A stretch of 64,000 bases of DNA, taken from a bacterium (GTDB lineage Bacteria > Patescibacteriota > Saccharimonadia > Saccharimonadales > Saccharimonadaceae). Position 1 is the stretch's first letter. Each line of letters begins with the position of its first letter. The DNA is taken from assembly GCA_004561445.1 (NCBI GenBank), contig SFVX01000001.1:186001-250000 (forward strand), written 5' to 3'. The translations under genes were made by a program, and so were the position numbers. Shown here piece after piece: positions 24,181 through 33,322 of this stretch. The notes beneath the pieces are model-generated. The model saw only the letters and a program-made list of their open reading frames with translations. It did no database searches and had not been told where the DNA came from.

Positions 24181-27066
24181 CTATTTACGGCCACGTTTTT
24201 TGTTTTGGCGGGCCTTTTTCTTATCTTTGCGAGCCTGGTTGCGCTTGGTATTGCGGTTGGTATTCTTGCCAGATGCGATGGTGGTGCGAGTTTCGACTTT
24301 GGTAAGACCATTTTCGTCTTTACTAAACTCGTCGTCCATATTCTTGGCGCCGGCAGAAACTTCGTTGACGCCCTTTTCGGTGGCACTTTCGGCCATCTTG
24401 GTGAGCTCGGTGTCGTAGTTGTCATCGGAGAGCTCGTTGACGTCTTGGAGACGGACCGAGAGGAGGATCTTCATGACTTCCTCACGCAAAGCACGCTGGA
24501 GGCCATCGAAGAGCTTTTGGGACTCGGCGCGATACTCAACGAGCGGATCACGCTGACCAACGGAACGCCAGTGAATACCCTCACGAAGATGCTGCATATT
24601 TTCGAGATGCTGCATCCAAAGCGTATCGAGAACCTGCAAGTAAACTTCACGCTCGATTTTGCGCATAGTATCTTCGCCAAATTCGAGCTCTTTGTCGGAG
24701 TAGAGTTCTTCAACGGCCGCGAGCGCAAGCTTGTAGCGATCTTTTTCTTTGCGCATGAGACCAATGGTTTCGAGAAGATCGTCGTCGAGGTCGAAAACTT
24801 TCTTAAAATTGGCGACGAAGTCTTTGTTAACACGAGAACTAAACTGAGTAAGTTCGGCGATCTCATCCTTGTAGAGACGAGAAATTTCTGGACGGATATT
24901 ATCGCCATCGAGAATGCGGCGACGCATAGTATAGACTACTTTGCGGTGACGATTGATAACGTTATCGTATTGAACAACGTTCTTGCGGGAGTCGAAGTTG
25001 AAACCTTCGATGCGTTTTTGAGCCTGCTCAAGAGTCTTACTGACAGTCTTGTTGCGGATAGGCATATCATCGTCGATGCCAAGACGTTGCATCAATAGCG
25101 CAATGCGGTCGCCTTGGAAGATGCGCATAAGGTCATCTTCGCAAGAGACGAAGAATTGCGTAGTGCCCGGATCGCCCTGACGACCACCACGACCACGAAG
25201 CTGGTTGTCAACACGGCGAGAATCATGGCGAGCAGTGCCGATAACAACAAGACCGCCGAGTTCTTTGACGCCTTTACCGAGCTTGATATCTGTACCACGG
25301 CCAGCCATGTTGGTGGCTAGTGTAACGGCACCTTTTTCGCCGGCTTTTTCGATAATAGCGGCTTCGCGCTCATTATTCTTAGCGTTTAGAAGTTCGAATG
25401 GAATGCCTTCTTTTTGGAGATAAGCGGCGATGCGCTCGTTGTTGGCAATAGAATCGGAGCCAATTAGGACAGGCTGACCCTTTTCGTGATATTTTTTAAC
25501 TTCAGCAGCAACAGCTTTGAGCTTGGCAGCTTCAGTACGATAGATGAGGTCATCTTTATCGACACGGGCAATCTTTTTGTTCGGTGGAATCTGAATGACG
25601 TCGAGGGCATAAATCTGCTGGAACTCTTCAGCTTCAGTGAAGGCAGTACCAGTCATACCGGAGAGCTTATTATAGAGACGGAAGAAGTTCTGGAAGGAAA
25701 TTGTGGCGAGCGTAGTAGATTCTTGGCGAACTTGGACACCCTCTTTAGCCTCGATGGCCTGATGAAGACCTTCGTTGTAACGACGACCGTTCATGAGACG
25801 ACCAGTGTGTTCGTCGACAATTACAACTTCACCAGAATTGGTTACGACATAGTCTTTGTCGCGTTTGAAGAGAGTCTCAGCGCGGAGAGCTTGCTCCATA
25901 TGATAGACAAGGCGAGTATTAGCGGTCGAGTAAAGCGTCTCGACACCAAGGATTTTCTGAACTTTGTCGACACCTTCATCGGTCAAAGCGACGGTGCGAC
26001 GCTTTTCGTCGATTATATAGTCATTATCGGAAAGCTGAGCTGCAACTTTGGCGAACTGATAATAACTTTCTGGATTGTCGCCGGCTGGAGCGGAAATAAT
26101 GAGTGGCGTACGGGCTTCATCAATCAAGATGGAGTCGACTTCATCGACGATTGCGAAGTTGAGCTCGCGTTGACGCAAGTACTCTGGGTCTTTGACCATG
26201 TTGTCGCGAAGGTAGTCGAAACCGAACTCGTTGTTGGTACCATAAGTCACATCACAAAGATAAGCCTCTTTGCGAGTAGCAGGTTTCAGATGTTTGAGAC
26301 GAGGATCGTCATGATTTTCGTTTTCATATTCGGCATCATAGACAAAGCTAGCTTCATTAATGATGACGCCAACGGAGAGGCCGAGGAAGTTATAAAGTTC
26401 ACCCATCCAACCCGCATCACGCTGAGCGAGATAGTCGTTTACAGTCACAACATGAACACCGCGACCTGTCAAGGCATTGAGGTAGACTGGGAGGGTCGCT
26501 ACGAGAGTTTTACCTTCGCCAGTTTTCATCTCGGCGACGTTGCCCTCATGAAGGGCGATACCGCCGATAAGCTGAACGTCAAACGGACGCATCTTGAGGA
26601 TGCGCTCACTAGCTTCACGAACGAGCGCGAAAGCGTCTGGCAAAATCTGGTCAAGCGCCTTATTAGTATTGGCGATATTAACCTGCTTTGGATCGACTTT
26701 TTTGGTAGTCTTATCGGACTTTTTACCGGATTTTTTACCGGCTTTGACTTTAGCGGCCGCAATCTTGGCTTGATTTTGCTTTTGGAGCTTGCTAAGACGC
26801 TTTTTGAGAACTTCGGTTTGTTCCTGAAGTTCTTTTTTGCTCATGCTGGCGTATTTGTCGGAAAGCTTATTAATCTCGGCAACACGACCACGCAAACGGC
26901 GAAGGTTGCGTTTTTGGGCGTCACCAAAAATATGCTGCAAGAATTTGGTTGTTGCGGTTTTATCGGCAAGTTTGTCGGTAGGCTTCTTTTCTTTTGGCGC
27001 TTTTACCGACTTTTTGGATTTTTGTGTTTCCACCTTTTTCTGATGCTCAGACCTCTTTTCTTTCAT
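24181..27066 (-). CDS. secA: Preprotein translocase ATPase SecA
   Basis: 961 aa from the ATG at 27066; the open frame extends 38 codons further up but that part lacks SecA character. Lys-rich N-terminal extension, then the DEAD motor: MKTGEGKT (Walker A), DEVDSILIDEARTPLIIS (Walker B), NMAGRGTDIKLG, and the helical scaffold LDTLWMQHLENMQ. It drives exported proteins through SecYEG. The C-terminus is very basic and lacks the Cys-rich zinc motif of E. coli SecA. Confidence 0.98.
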   Translation of the reverse strand: MKEKRSEHQKKVETQKSKKSVKAPKEKKPTDKLADKTATTKFLQHIFGDAQKRNLRRLRGRVAEINKLSDKYASMSKKELQEQTEVLKKRLSKLQKQNQAKIAAAKVKAGKKSGKKSDKTTKKVDPKQVNIANTNKALDQILPDAFALVREASERILKMRPFDVQLIGGIALHEGNVAEMKTGEGKTLVATLPVYLNALTGRGVHVVTVNDYLAQRDAGWMGELYNFLGLSVGVIINEASFVYDAEYENENHDDPRLKHLKPATRKEAYLCDVTYGTNNEFGFDYLRDNMVKDPEYLRQRELNFAIVDEVDSILIDEARTPLIISAPAGDNPESYYQFAKVAAQLSDNDYIIDEKRRTVALTDEGVDKVQKILGVETLYSTANTRLVYHMEQALRAETLFKRDKDYVVTNSGEVVIVDEHTGRLMNGRRYNEGLHQAIEAKEGVQVRQESTTLATISFQNFFRLYNKLSGMTGTAFTEAEEFQQIYALDVIQIPPNKKIARVDKDDLIYRTEAAKLKAVAAEVKKYHEKGQPVLIGSDSIANNERIAAYLQKEGIPFELLNAKNNEREAAIIEKAGEKGAVTLATNMAGRGTDIKLGKGVKELGGLVVIGTARHDSRRVDNQLRGRGGRQGDPGTTQFFVSCEDDLMRIFQGDRIALLMQRLGIDDDMPIRNKTVSKTLEQAQKRIEGFNFDSRKNVVQYDNVINRHRKVVYTMRRRILDGDNIRPEISRLYKDEIAELTQFSSRVNKDFVANFKKVFDLDDDLLETIGLMRKEKDRYKLALAAVEELYSDKELEFGEDTMRKIEREVYLQVLDTLWMQHLENMQHLREGIHWRSVGQRDPLVEYRAESQKLFDGLQRALREEVMKILLSVRLQDVNELSDDNYDTELTKMAESATEKGVNEVSAGAKNMDDEFSKDENGLTKVETRTTIASGKNTNRNTKRNQARKDKKKARQNKKRGRK

Positions 27067-27072
27067 TGTAAC

Positions 27073-27081
27073 AGTATACCA
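27073..27081 (-). promoter_or_regulatory. Extended -10 promoter of secA
   Basis: TGG-TATACT, 6 nt before the ATG and directly after the hpf stop codon. It supports the 27066 start. Confidence 0.65.
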
Positions 27082-27085
27082 CGGC

Positions 27086-27457
27086 TTATTTCTTGAAAAA
27101 GCGCTTGAGGAATCCTTTCTTGTCGTAATTGGTTGTTTCTGTCTTAAAGCGGCGAATCTGACCTTCGAGCTTGGCCTCAATAAGGTCTACGCCGGCAAAT
27201 ACGTTGGAAGTTTCATCCTTTGCGACGAGAACTTTGCCATTAATATCTGAACTACCCGGAATATCGAGCGAAGCGGTAATTTCATACTTGTTACCATGAG
27301 CACGATCTACCTGAGTGACAACTACTTTAGCGGCGACATCTTTACGGTTATCGCGCGGGAGATAGCGGTCAAGCTTGCCAAGGCGCTTCATGACATACTT
27401 CTGAAAGCCCTCCTCGACTTTGTAATTTGAACCACTAATGTCAATATTTTCGATCAT
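27086..27457 (-). CDS. hpf: Ribosome hibernation promoting factor (short HPF/YfiA type)
   Basis: 123 aa from the ATG at 27457, preceded by AAAGGAG inside the end of serS; a further upstream in-frame ATG lacks a site. The protein has the beta-alpha-beta fold of the family: IDISGSNYKVEEGFQKYVMKRLGKLDRY, then AHGNKYEITASLDIPG and VFAGVDLIEAKLEGQIRR. It binds the 30S decoding region in resting cells. No long-form dimerisation domain. The gap to serS is one nucleotide. Confidence 0.92.
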   Translation of the reverse strand: MIENIDISGSNYKVEEGFQKYVMKRLGKLDRYLPRDNRKDVAAKVVVTQVDRAHGNKYEITASLDIPGSSDINGKVLVAKDETSNVFAGVDLIEAKLEGQIRRFKTETTNYDKKGFLKRFFKK

Positions 27458-27458
27458 T

Positions 27459-28763
27459 TTAAAGGATCTCCTTTCCATTTAGATATTTACGCAAAACTTC
27501 AGGCACACGAACCGTCATGTCCTCGTTTTGGTAGTTCTCGATGACCGCGATCATAATGCGACCGAGTGCGAAGGCCGTAGCATCGTTGGTATGAACGAGC
27601 TCAACTTCGCCAGTCTCGTCGCGACGCACGCGCGTATTGAGGCGGCGGGATTGATAATCTGTCATATAATCGGCAGTATGCGTTTCGCGATACTTGCCCT
27701 GGCCTGGGAGCCAGACTTCCATGTCGATACCACGAGCATCGGGCTTGCCAATATCAAAAGTACACTTGCGGATAACGCGATAAGGCAAGCGAAGTTGCTC
27801 GATGAGCCAACGCTGAATAGCAACGAAGAGCTCGTGTTCTTCACGGCTGGTTTCTTTGGTACTGAAGCTTTCCATTTCGAGCTTATCAAACTGGTGCATG
27901 CGAATGATACCTTCCATGTCTTTACCATAGGTACCAGCCTCTTGACGGAAGCTAGTAGCGTAGCCTAGGTAGCGAACTGGCAAATCTTGCTCGGCAAAAA
28001 TCTCGCCAGCGTGCATAGAACCAAGAACATGCTCGGCACTGCCCTGAAGCCAAAGTTCTTCGCCTTCGATCTTGTAGCGATCATCGCGTGGCTCAAGACG
28101 ATCCATAGCATCATACATCTCAGTACGGAGCATGAGTGGCGGCAAAACAGTCGTAAATGGCTTAGTCGAAATATGCTCTAGATGGTTAGCTTCGCAAATT
28201 TCCTTGATAACACCTTCGTCGGAGAGGCTATTCATGACAAAGTTAACAATGGCCATCTGAAGCGAGACCATTTCGCCCTTAATGTAGGCAAAGCGAGCAC
28301 CGGTAACCTTGGAGGCACGCTCTTTGTCGATCCAGCCGCGAGCTTGGCCGATTTCGTAGTGGTTTTTTGGCTCAAAATTAAACTTGGTTGGCTCGCCGCA
28401 AACCTCGGCAACTTCGTTCTCGTCTTCGCTGAGACCAACCGGCACATCATCACAAGGGACGTTCGGGACAGTTTTGAGCTTAGCTAGAAAATCAGACTCA
28501 ACTGAACTGAGCTTTTCCTCGAGAGATGAGAGTTCTTGCTTGATTTCTTTGCCACGAGAGATGAGAGCTTGGTCTGGTTGGCCATTTTTCATCTGGGAAG
28601 AAATCTGGTTGCGCTCCTGGCGCAAAATATCGGTTTTTTGGGATAGCTCTTTGCGCGCGTCATCGAGCTGGAGAATTTCGTCAAGATCTATGGTGTAGCC
28701 CTTGTTCTTGATTGCGTCTTCAACTTTCTGACGATTGTCGCGAATATAGTTGATGTCTAGCAT
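27459..28763 (-). CDS. serS: Seryl-tRNA synthetase
   Basis: 434-aa class II synthetase. The N-terminal coiled-coil arm (about 30-105) binds the long variable arm of tRNA-Ser. The core shows TVLPPLMLRTEMYDAM, SFRQEAGTYGKDMEGIIRMHQFDKLE (motif 2) and the motif 3 end with ALGRIMIAVIENYQ. TGATAAAAT lies 9 nt before the ATG and there is no ribosome site. Confidence 0.97.
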   Translation of the reverse strand: MLDINYIRDNRQKVEDAIKNKGYTIDLDEILQLDDARKELSQKTDILRQERNQISSQMKNGQPDQALISRGKEIKQELSSLEEKLSSVESDFLAKLKTVPNVPCDDVPVGLSEDENEVAEVCGEPTKFNFEPKNHYEIGQARGWIDKERASKVTGARFAYIKGEMVSLQMAIVNFVMNSLSDEGVIKEICEANHLEHISTKPFTTVLPPLMLRTEMYDAMDRLEPRDDRYKIEGEELWLQGSAEHVLGSMHAGEIFAEQDLPVRYLGYATSFRQEAGTYGKDMEGIIRMHQFDKLEMESFSTKETSREEHELFVAIQRWLIEQLRLPYRVIRKCTFDIGKPDARGIDMEVWLPGQGKYRETHTADYMTDYQSRRLNTRVRRDETGEVELVHTNDATAFALGRIMIAVIENYQNEDMTVRVPEVLRKYLNGKEIL

Positions 28764-28822
28764 AATACCTATATTTTATCATCTTTTTCAAGGTGATGAT
28801 AGCATATAATGTTTCACACTCG

Positions 28823-28831
28823 TGCTATAAT
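28823..28831 (+). promoter_or_regulatory. Extended -10 promoter of the 28838-29218 gene
   Basis: TGC-TATAAT, 6 nt before the ATG. Confidence 0.65.
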
Positions 28832-28837
28832 TTGCTT

Positions 28838-29218
28838 ATGGATAAAAAGCTGAAAGCCTGCATTGAATATATTGAGAGCGAATATAAAGACAAAAACAAG
28901 AAGGCCTCCGAAGAGCTAATCTCATATCATTTACAGATGGTGCAACATTTTCAGCACGAGCGTCTTGTGCATCTGATCGTAACGATGTTCTTTGCTTTGT
29001 TTTTATTGATTTCTTTTGCGATGTTTATCTTTATGTCAATTACTTTGACAAAATGTGGCGAAATTTTGATTATTGGCACGGGGCTGATTACACTGATTTT
29101 GCTGATAACGACGCTGTTTTATGCGGCGCATTATTATAAGCTAGAGAATGGCACGCAGCGACTTGAGGATATGACGCGCAAATTATATGGGCGCGATTGG
29201 TGGAAAAAGCGAAAATAA
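28838..29218 (+). CDS. Two-helix membrane protein of unknown function
   Basis: 126 aa starting at MDKKLKAC; 15 more in-frame codons upstream overlap the promoter and are excluded. The N-terminal 50 residues are charged and helical, followed by two membrane helices (about 50-72 and 82-102) and a short basic tail (RDWWKKRK). No family recognised. Confidence 0.7.
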   Translation: MDKKLKACIEYIESEYKDKNKKASEELISYHLQMVQHFQHERLVHLIVTMFFALFLLISFAMFIFMSITLTKCGEILIIGTGLITLILLITTLFYAAHYYKLENGTQRLEDMTRKLYGRDWWKKRK

Positions 29219-29249
29219 AAAATCTCCCCACTGAATTTGGGGAGATTTC
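29217..29249. terminator. Bidirectional terminator between the membrane protein gene and rpmE
   Basis: AAATCTCCCC pairs with GGGGAGATTT. The minus-strand side has T6, so it mainly ends rpmE. Confidence 0.88.
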
Positions 29250-29254
29250 TGTAA

Positions 29255-29587
29255 CTATTTGTTGGCTTCTTTTTCGGCTTTTTTGATAGCCTCTTTTTGA
29301 GCCTTGATAGCCTTGTTGCTGAGAGCGGTCTTGAGTGATGCGGCCTTCTTGGAACGAGCCTTGAAGCGATCAACACGACCCTCGGTATCGATGATTTTCT
29401 CTTCACCAGTGAAGAATGGGTGAGAAGCACTCGAAATCTGAACTTTTACGAGTGGATATTCATTGCCATCGGTCCACTTGATCGTCTCTTCTGACTGTGC
29501 AGTAGAGCGAGTTAGAAAAGAAAACTTTGCCTGCTCATCGGCAAACACAACAAAGCGATAGTCTTTAGGTTGGATTGATGTTTTCAT
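29255..29587 (-). CDS. rpmE2: 50S ribosomal protein L31 type B
   Basis: 110 aa. The core has [51 protein letters not shown], typical of the type B form that lacks the zinc-binding cysteines. The last 40 residues are a Lys/Ala-rich extension. TGATATAAT stands 11 nt before the ATG; there is no ribosome site. Confidence 0.95.
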   Translation of the reverse strand: MKTSIQPKDYRFVVFADEQAKFSFLTRSTAQSEETIKWTDGNEYPLVKVQISSASHPFFTGEEKIIDTEGRVDRFKARSKKAASLKTALSNKAIKAQKEAIKKAEKEANK

Positions 29588-29713
29588 AATTACTGATAAT
29601 TATATCAGATTAGATGGAGGAAGTAAAGGGTCTAAAGATTTGGAGGGCTTATGGATACAAAATGCTGGCTGCGCGAGTGAGTTTTTGTTATTTTGCCCCG
29701 CTTTGTCTATAAT

Positions 29714-30253
29714 CTACTGACTCCAACCGATATGCCTAATTATCGACACAGAATAAAAATAGATTAACGGCGAGAGCATCATAATAACGCCAATACCAAC
29801 AATGAGATAATCTTTAAGAGCATGCTTTTTGCGCTTAAAACTAGACTCCATGGTGATCCCGGCGATAATAATGGCCACAAGAATAATTAGATAATATAGA
29901 GCAGCTAAAGAAAACATAATACCAGCCATTACGCCTAAATCAGCACTAGCCGGTAGACAGAACGGTAAAACAATCATCACAAGGACAACACACAAACCTA
30001 AAATAATAGACCAATATTTGCAAAGTCTGATTCTTTTATTCCAGTCCTTTTGTTCGCGTTTGGCGGTAACCGCTTTCTCCGTCTCCTCGATAGTAGTCTT
30101 GTCAATAGTCATCGCCGCCGAAGGATCGGCCGGTTGATTCGCTCCCCTACCTACGGTTGCGGTTGGATAAATTTGCTGAGCGAGATCTGGCGCAGGAATT
30201 TTTGATTGTTCTGCACCAGATTGTGCCTGATCTTTTGTTTTTTCGCTTTTCAT
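29714..30253 (-). CDS. Membrane protein with long soluble N-terminus
   Basis: 179 aa. Residues 1-80 are polar (Gln/Ala/Pro-rich, then Lys/Arg-rich), followed by three membrane helices (about 85-105, 112-135 and 150-170). No family recognised. The best promoter is TGC-TATAGT about 16 nt before the ATG. Confidence 0.65.
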   Translation of the reverse strand: MKSEKTKDQAQSGAEQSKIPAPDLAQQIYPTATVGRGANQPADPSAAMTIDKTTIEETEKAVTAKREQKDWNKRIRLCKYWSIILGLCVVLVMIVLPFCLPASADLGVMAGIMFSLAALYYLIILVAIIIAGITMESSFKRKKHALKDYLIVGIGVIMMLSPLIYFYSVSIIRHIGWSQ

Positions 30254-30270
30254 ATAATGCTTTTGTTTAA

Positions 30271-30483
30271 CTATAGCATAAAATCAACATGGTGCCGAAA
30301 AGCCTCATGGAGCGTTTTCGCATCTATAACACCTTCTTCGTACGTAAGAGCGTCATGAAGGAAGTCCCAATTGAAGAGGTCAACGCCGTATTCAAGCGCA
30401 ATCTCCCATGTAACGATTACGAGACGTCTCAAATGATTCTTAACCTCCGTGGCGTGGTGGATGGCGAGCTTCTCGTGTCGCAA
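30271..30483 (-). CDS. Possible small His-rich protein (or gene remnant)
   Basis: A 70-aa frame opening at TTG. It contains HHATEVKNHLRRL, then FLHDALTYEEG and FRHHV, faintly like HD-type or DUF5662 small proteins (HD-x-SK-x-E pattern), though the key Ser-Lys is absent. Codons are GC-rich compared with neighbours. A 78-aa plus-strand frame (30289-30525) covers the same DNA with equal codon quality; I cannot exclude it. Neither has a ribosome site. It may be a degraded transferred gene. Confidence 0.3.
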   Translation of the reverse strand: MRHEKLAIHHATEVKNHLRRLVIVTWEIALEYGVDLFNWDFLHDALTYEEGVIDAKTLHEAFRHHVDFML

Positions 30484-30574
30484 CTGAGCTTCGTGGATGA
30501 CGCGTCAGAGACGCTGGTGGGATAGCAAGAGGGTTGATATATTTAGATTTTATATCATGATTTAAGCGTAAAAC

Positions 30575-30652
30575 TTATTTCTTCGTAGGGGTAAGCTTTA
30601 TTTTTATTATAACTTCGCCATTTGAATTTAGCTTAATTTCTTTAATCTCCAA
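30575..30652 (-). CDS. Candidate 25-aa small protein with strong ribosome site
   Basis: TTG at 30652 is preceded at 6 nt by a full AAAGGAGG. The frame encodes a charged beta-strand-like peptide with KLNSNGEVIIKIKLT and ends in TAA. The region lies after the tRNA-Lys terminator. The strong site in a neighbourhood of site-less genes is the main argument; no homologue is known to me. Confidence 0.4.
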   Translation of the reverse strand: MEIKEIKLNSNGEVIIKIKLTPTKK

Positions 30653-30713
30653 AGCTTTCCTCCTTTCTCCGCCAGATTTTTAATGTTCTTTGATTGGGAA
30701 TTTTCTTATAAAA

Positions 30714-30743
30714 AATCCTGAGAAGGATTAACTTCTCAGGATT
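30714..30743 (-). terminator. Terminator of tRNA-Lys
   Basis: AATCCTGAGAAG pairs with CTTCTCAGGATT, 12 bp, then T6 on the minus strand, 12 nt after the tRNA CCA end. Confidence 0.92.
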
Positions 30744-30757
30744 AAGATTCTTTATGG

Positions 30758-30831
30758 TGAGTCAGGTGGGACTTGAACCCACGACACTCTGCTTAAGAGG
30801 CAGATGCTCTAACCAGCTGAGCTACTGACCC
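30758..30831 (-). tRNA. tRNA-Lys (anticodon CTT)
   Basis: Complete cloverleaf. Acceptor GGGTCAG pairs with CTGACTC, the anticodon loop is CTCTTAA (anticodon CTT, lysine codon AAG), and the T arm is GTGGG-TTCAAGT-CCCAC. The CCA end is encoded (30757-30755). It has its own promoter and terminator. Confidence 0.97.
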
Positions 30832-30851
30832 ATATCGCCAAATCTCTACTT

Positions 30852-30880
30852 ATTATAGCAAAGATTTAGCATTTTTGCAA
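30852..30880 (-). promoter_or_regulatory. Promoter of tRNA-Lys
   Basis: Minus strand TTGCAA, 17-nt spacer, TATAAT, with TGC before the -10. Transcription would start about 14 nt before the tRNA. Confidence 0.8.
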
Positions 30881-30928
30881 GTATCTACATGTTTTTGGTT
30901 GCGATAGATCTAGCTCCACCCCGTAAAT

Positions 30929-33322
30929 CTACTCCACAGGCGTAAAATGCGTGCCGCACATAATCTTGACGCGATCGCCACGCTTATAGATTTGGCCGTC
31001 AACCGAATTGCGGTAATAGGTGCTAGTGGCCGGAAGCGTAAAATCCGCACCCTCTGCAATTGTAGTCTTGTAATCACCTACAGAAACTGGCCAAATACGC
31101 TTGTTTTGCAGGATAGTCGGAGAGATCCTAGATTTTAGATCGAAGTTTTGTAAATCATCCGCCATAAGCCTACTTTGTGGTTTTAGCCACATATGCGGAG
31201 CAACTTGGTTGGTTGCGAGATAGCCCTTAAAATCATCGATACTCATATAGCCGGCGTCGGTGATGGCTTTGATCTCGCCCATACGCATACCGACAAACAT
31301 GTATTCCGGCACGGTATCGGCAAATTTAGCATAGTCGTAGACGCTGCCCGGCTGAGCAAGGTAAGCCTCGCGCAGAGCCAGCCAGCGCATATCCGTATCA
31401 AAGCCGTAGAGATTCGATAGTGCAACCGTACCATCGGTCGTAATGATACCGTTGGCGATTATGTTATAGAAGCGCGCGGAAACGACATGGTAGTACTCGA
31501 CCGTTTCATAAACAATCGCCGTACTCTCGACGCGAACCGCCCGTAAGTGACCGTCAACTAGCTTGTAAACCTTAGTCCCTGGGGTAAAATCTGGGTCGGA
31601 AACAGATACGAACTGGTTTTTATCGACATCAAAGACACCGTGATGCATGACAGTTTTGAGCTCCGAGCCATCACTAAAGCGCGTGAGACGATAGCTGATT
31701 GCAGTATGCTTGCGCTCGATCCAGATTGGATATTCAGCGTCGAGCTGGCCGGTTTCGTAGTTCCAAACCGCAAGCAAATCGTTATAGCCGATTTCTTCGA
31801 TAGGCTTAGTTGTGCCGTCAGCAAGCAAAATCTGCGTGCCAGCCGTGAGGCAGCCCCAACTTTCGGCCGTGACGGTAATATCAAGGTCGCCAGTGACATT
31901 TGGAACCGTAAGCGTGCCGGTGTTGCGCGAATAGGTGTAATCCGTGCCAGCCGTTAGTGTGCGGCCATCCATCTTAACGACGATTTCTGCTGGCAAAACA
32001 TTGGGGAAGGATGTACTATAGCTGGCAGTATAAGTTTCACCACGCGTAACCGCAGAAGCACCAGTGGTAGTGACGCGGTCAAGATGATGCGTGACTTTAT
32101 ATTGCCAGAGGAGATTGGTGGTCTCGGAGCGCGAACATGGACCAGCTGCGGTTGAACAAGCTGTAAGGTCGGCGGCCGTGGCGGTGTTGCCAAGCGAATC
32201 TTCGCCATAAACACGAGCGTAATAATCGCCAGCGCTTAGGCCTGTAAAGCTAATTGAGGTTGTATCATCGGTGGTCTTTTTGGTTTGAATCAAATTTCCC
32301 GCTGTGTCAAAAATCTCGACTGTAAAATCTTTAATTGTAACGTCATCGGTTGCACTCCAAGTCACCTGCGCCTCGCCCACAGCGTTGAGGGCGGAAATTT
32401 TAACGTTCGAAATTTGTGGTGCCTCGTGGTCGGTATAGATGACGGACTGGTCGACGTAGAGCGTAATGCGACCAGCATTCATGTCGGCGCCGCCCGAGCG
32501 CATCAGAATCGTGGCGCGCTCATAGGTGGATGGAAAATCTTGCGTGCCAGCAATGCTGACGTAGACCACGTAATCGGCTTCGCTGTTGGCCGGGATAGTG
32601 ATGTTATTAAGCGCAGTGCCCGAGAGCGTAAGCTTTGAGTTGCTGGCAAGAATAAGACTAAAAGTCTTGGCGTAGGTAAAGGAATTCGACACATGCACCG
32701 TAAAGGCCGCTGAGGTGTTTGGTTTACGAAGGTCGCCCGTGAGTGGCTCTTTGACATAGGCAAGCAGGAAGCCGGTGTTGGTTTCGGAGAAATTGATATC
32801 GATACCGCCAATGACCGTGAAGTCGCCCGAAACAGTAGGCGCGAAGGTGGCACGGATATTGAACTTGATAGTTTCGCCGTGCTTGATGACGTCGCCGTTT
32901 TTAATGCCGATTAGCTCATACTCGGCACTGAGCGTATCGACGGGCTTGCCGTTTTTGTCGGTAAACTGAGTCTGCCAATAGTTGGTCGAAAAAGTTTGGT
33001 CATAAAAAGTATCGTTGATAACCGTGACCTCAAAATTGGCGTAATATTCGGTCTGATCTTTGGATGCAAAAACCTTGAGGCCAAAATCGATACTGTTATC
33101 GGTAAAAGTTGGATTACTGCTAACGTTTTTACCGTCTACAAAAGTGACGTTTGAAACGTAGATTTTGCCCTGAGTTTTGAGACTGATGTCGCCAGAAACA
33201 TCCAGAATGCGATTGTAACGTGCAAAGCCCACCGTCATAAATGACAACGCAGCAACGATGAGTGACGCGCAAATTGCGACAATTTTACGACTGGAATGAG
33301 TGGACTTAGTTCGTTTTTTCAC
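30929..33322 (-). CDS. Secreted multidomain protein with an internal Hint (hedgehog/intein-like) domain
   Basis: 797 aa. A basic N-terminus and a hydrophobic segment ending FMTVGFARYN resemble SipW-type signal peptides, as in the TasA-like proteins of the same operon. Residues 40-300 are beta-rich; about 310-395 is a fibronectin-like module (VTWSATDDVTIKDFTVEIFD). At Cys491 a Hint domain begins (GCLTAGTQILLADGT, KPIEEI), with a T-x-x-H block (TVMHH) and an end strand FYNIIANGI near residue 630. The last 165 residues are of unknown type. The terminal His-Asn of inteins is missing, so hedgehog-like cleavage at Cys491 rather than splicing is more likely. Last gene of the operon; overlaps the DUF5305-like gene by 17 nt. 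Confidence 0.85.
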   Translation of the reverse strand: MKKRTKSTHSSRKIVAICASLIVAALSFMTVGFARYNRILDVSGDISLKTQGKIYVSNVTFVDGKNVSSNPTFTDNSIDFGLKVFASKDQTEYYANFEVTVINDTFYDQTFSTNYWQTQFTDKNGKPVDTLSAEYELIGIKNGDVIKHGETIKFNIRATFAPTVSGDFTVIGGIDINFSETNTGFLLAYVKEPLTGDLRKPNTSAAFTVHVSNSFTYAKTFSLILASNSKLTLSGTALNNITIPANSEADYVVYVSIAGTQDFPSTYERATILMRSGGADMNAGRITLYVDQSVIYTDHEAPQISNVKISALNAVGEAQVTWSATDDVTIKDFTVEIFDTAGNLIQTKKTTDDTTSISFTGLSAGDYYARVYGEDSLGNTATAADLTACSTAAGPCSRSETTNLLWQYKVTHHLDRVTTTGASAVTRGETYTASYSTSFPNVLPAEIVVKMDGRTLTAGTDYTYSRNTGTLTVPNVTGDLDITVTAESWGCLTAGTQILLADGTTKPIEEIGYNDLLAVWNYETGQLDAEYPIWIERKHTAISYRLTRFSDGSELKTVMHHGVFDVDKNQFVSVSDPDFTPGTKVYKLVDGHLRAVRVESTAIVYETVEYYHVVSARFYNIIANGIITTDGTVALSNLYGFDTDMRWLALREAYLAQPGSVYDYAKFADTVPEYMFVGMRMGEIKAITDAGYMSIDDFKGYLATNQVAPHMWLKPQSRLMADDLQNFDLKSRISPTILQNKRIWPVSVGDYKTTIAEGADFTLPATSTYYRNSVDGQIYKRGDRVKIMCGTHFTPVE

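Noticed and set aside
24205-25098. 297-aa plus-strand ORF behind the orphan promoter at 24085
   Set aside because: It lies wholly antisense to the conserved SecA C-terminal region, and its hydrophobic pattern follows from SecA's charged codons. The promoter may make an RNA but this frame is not credible as a protein.
27067-27180. N-terminal extension of SecA by 38 residues
   Set aside because: The extra codons overlap the end of hpf in another frame, lack family character, and lie upstream of the TATACT box that sits 6 nt before the 27066 ATG.
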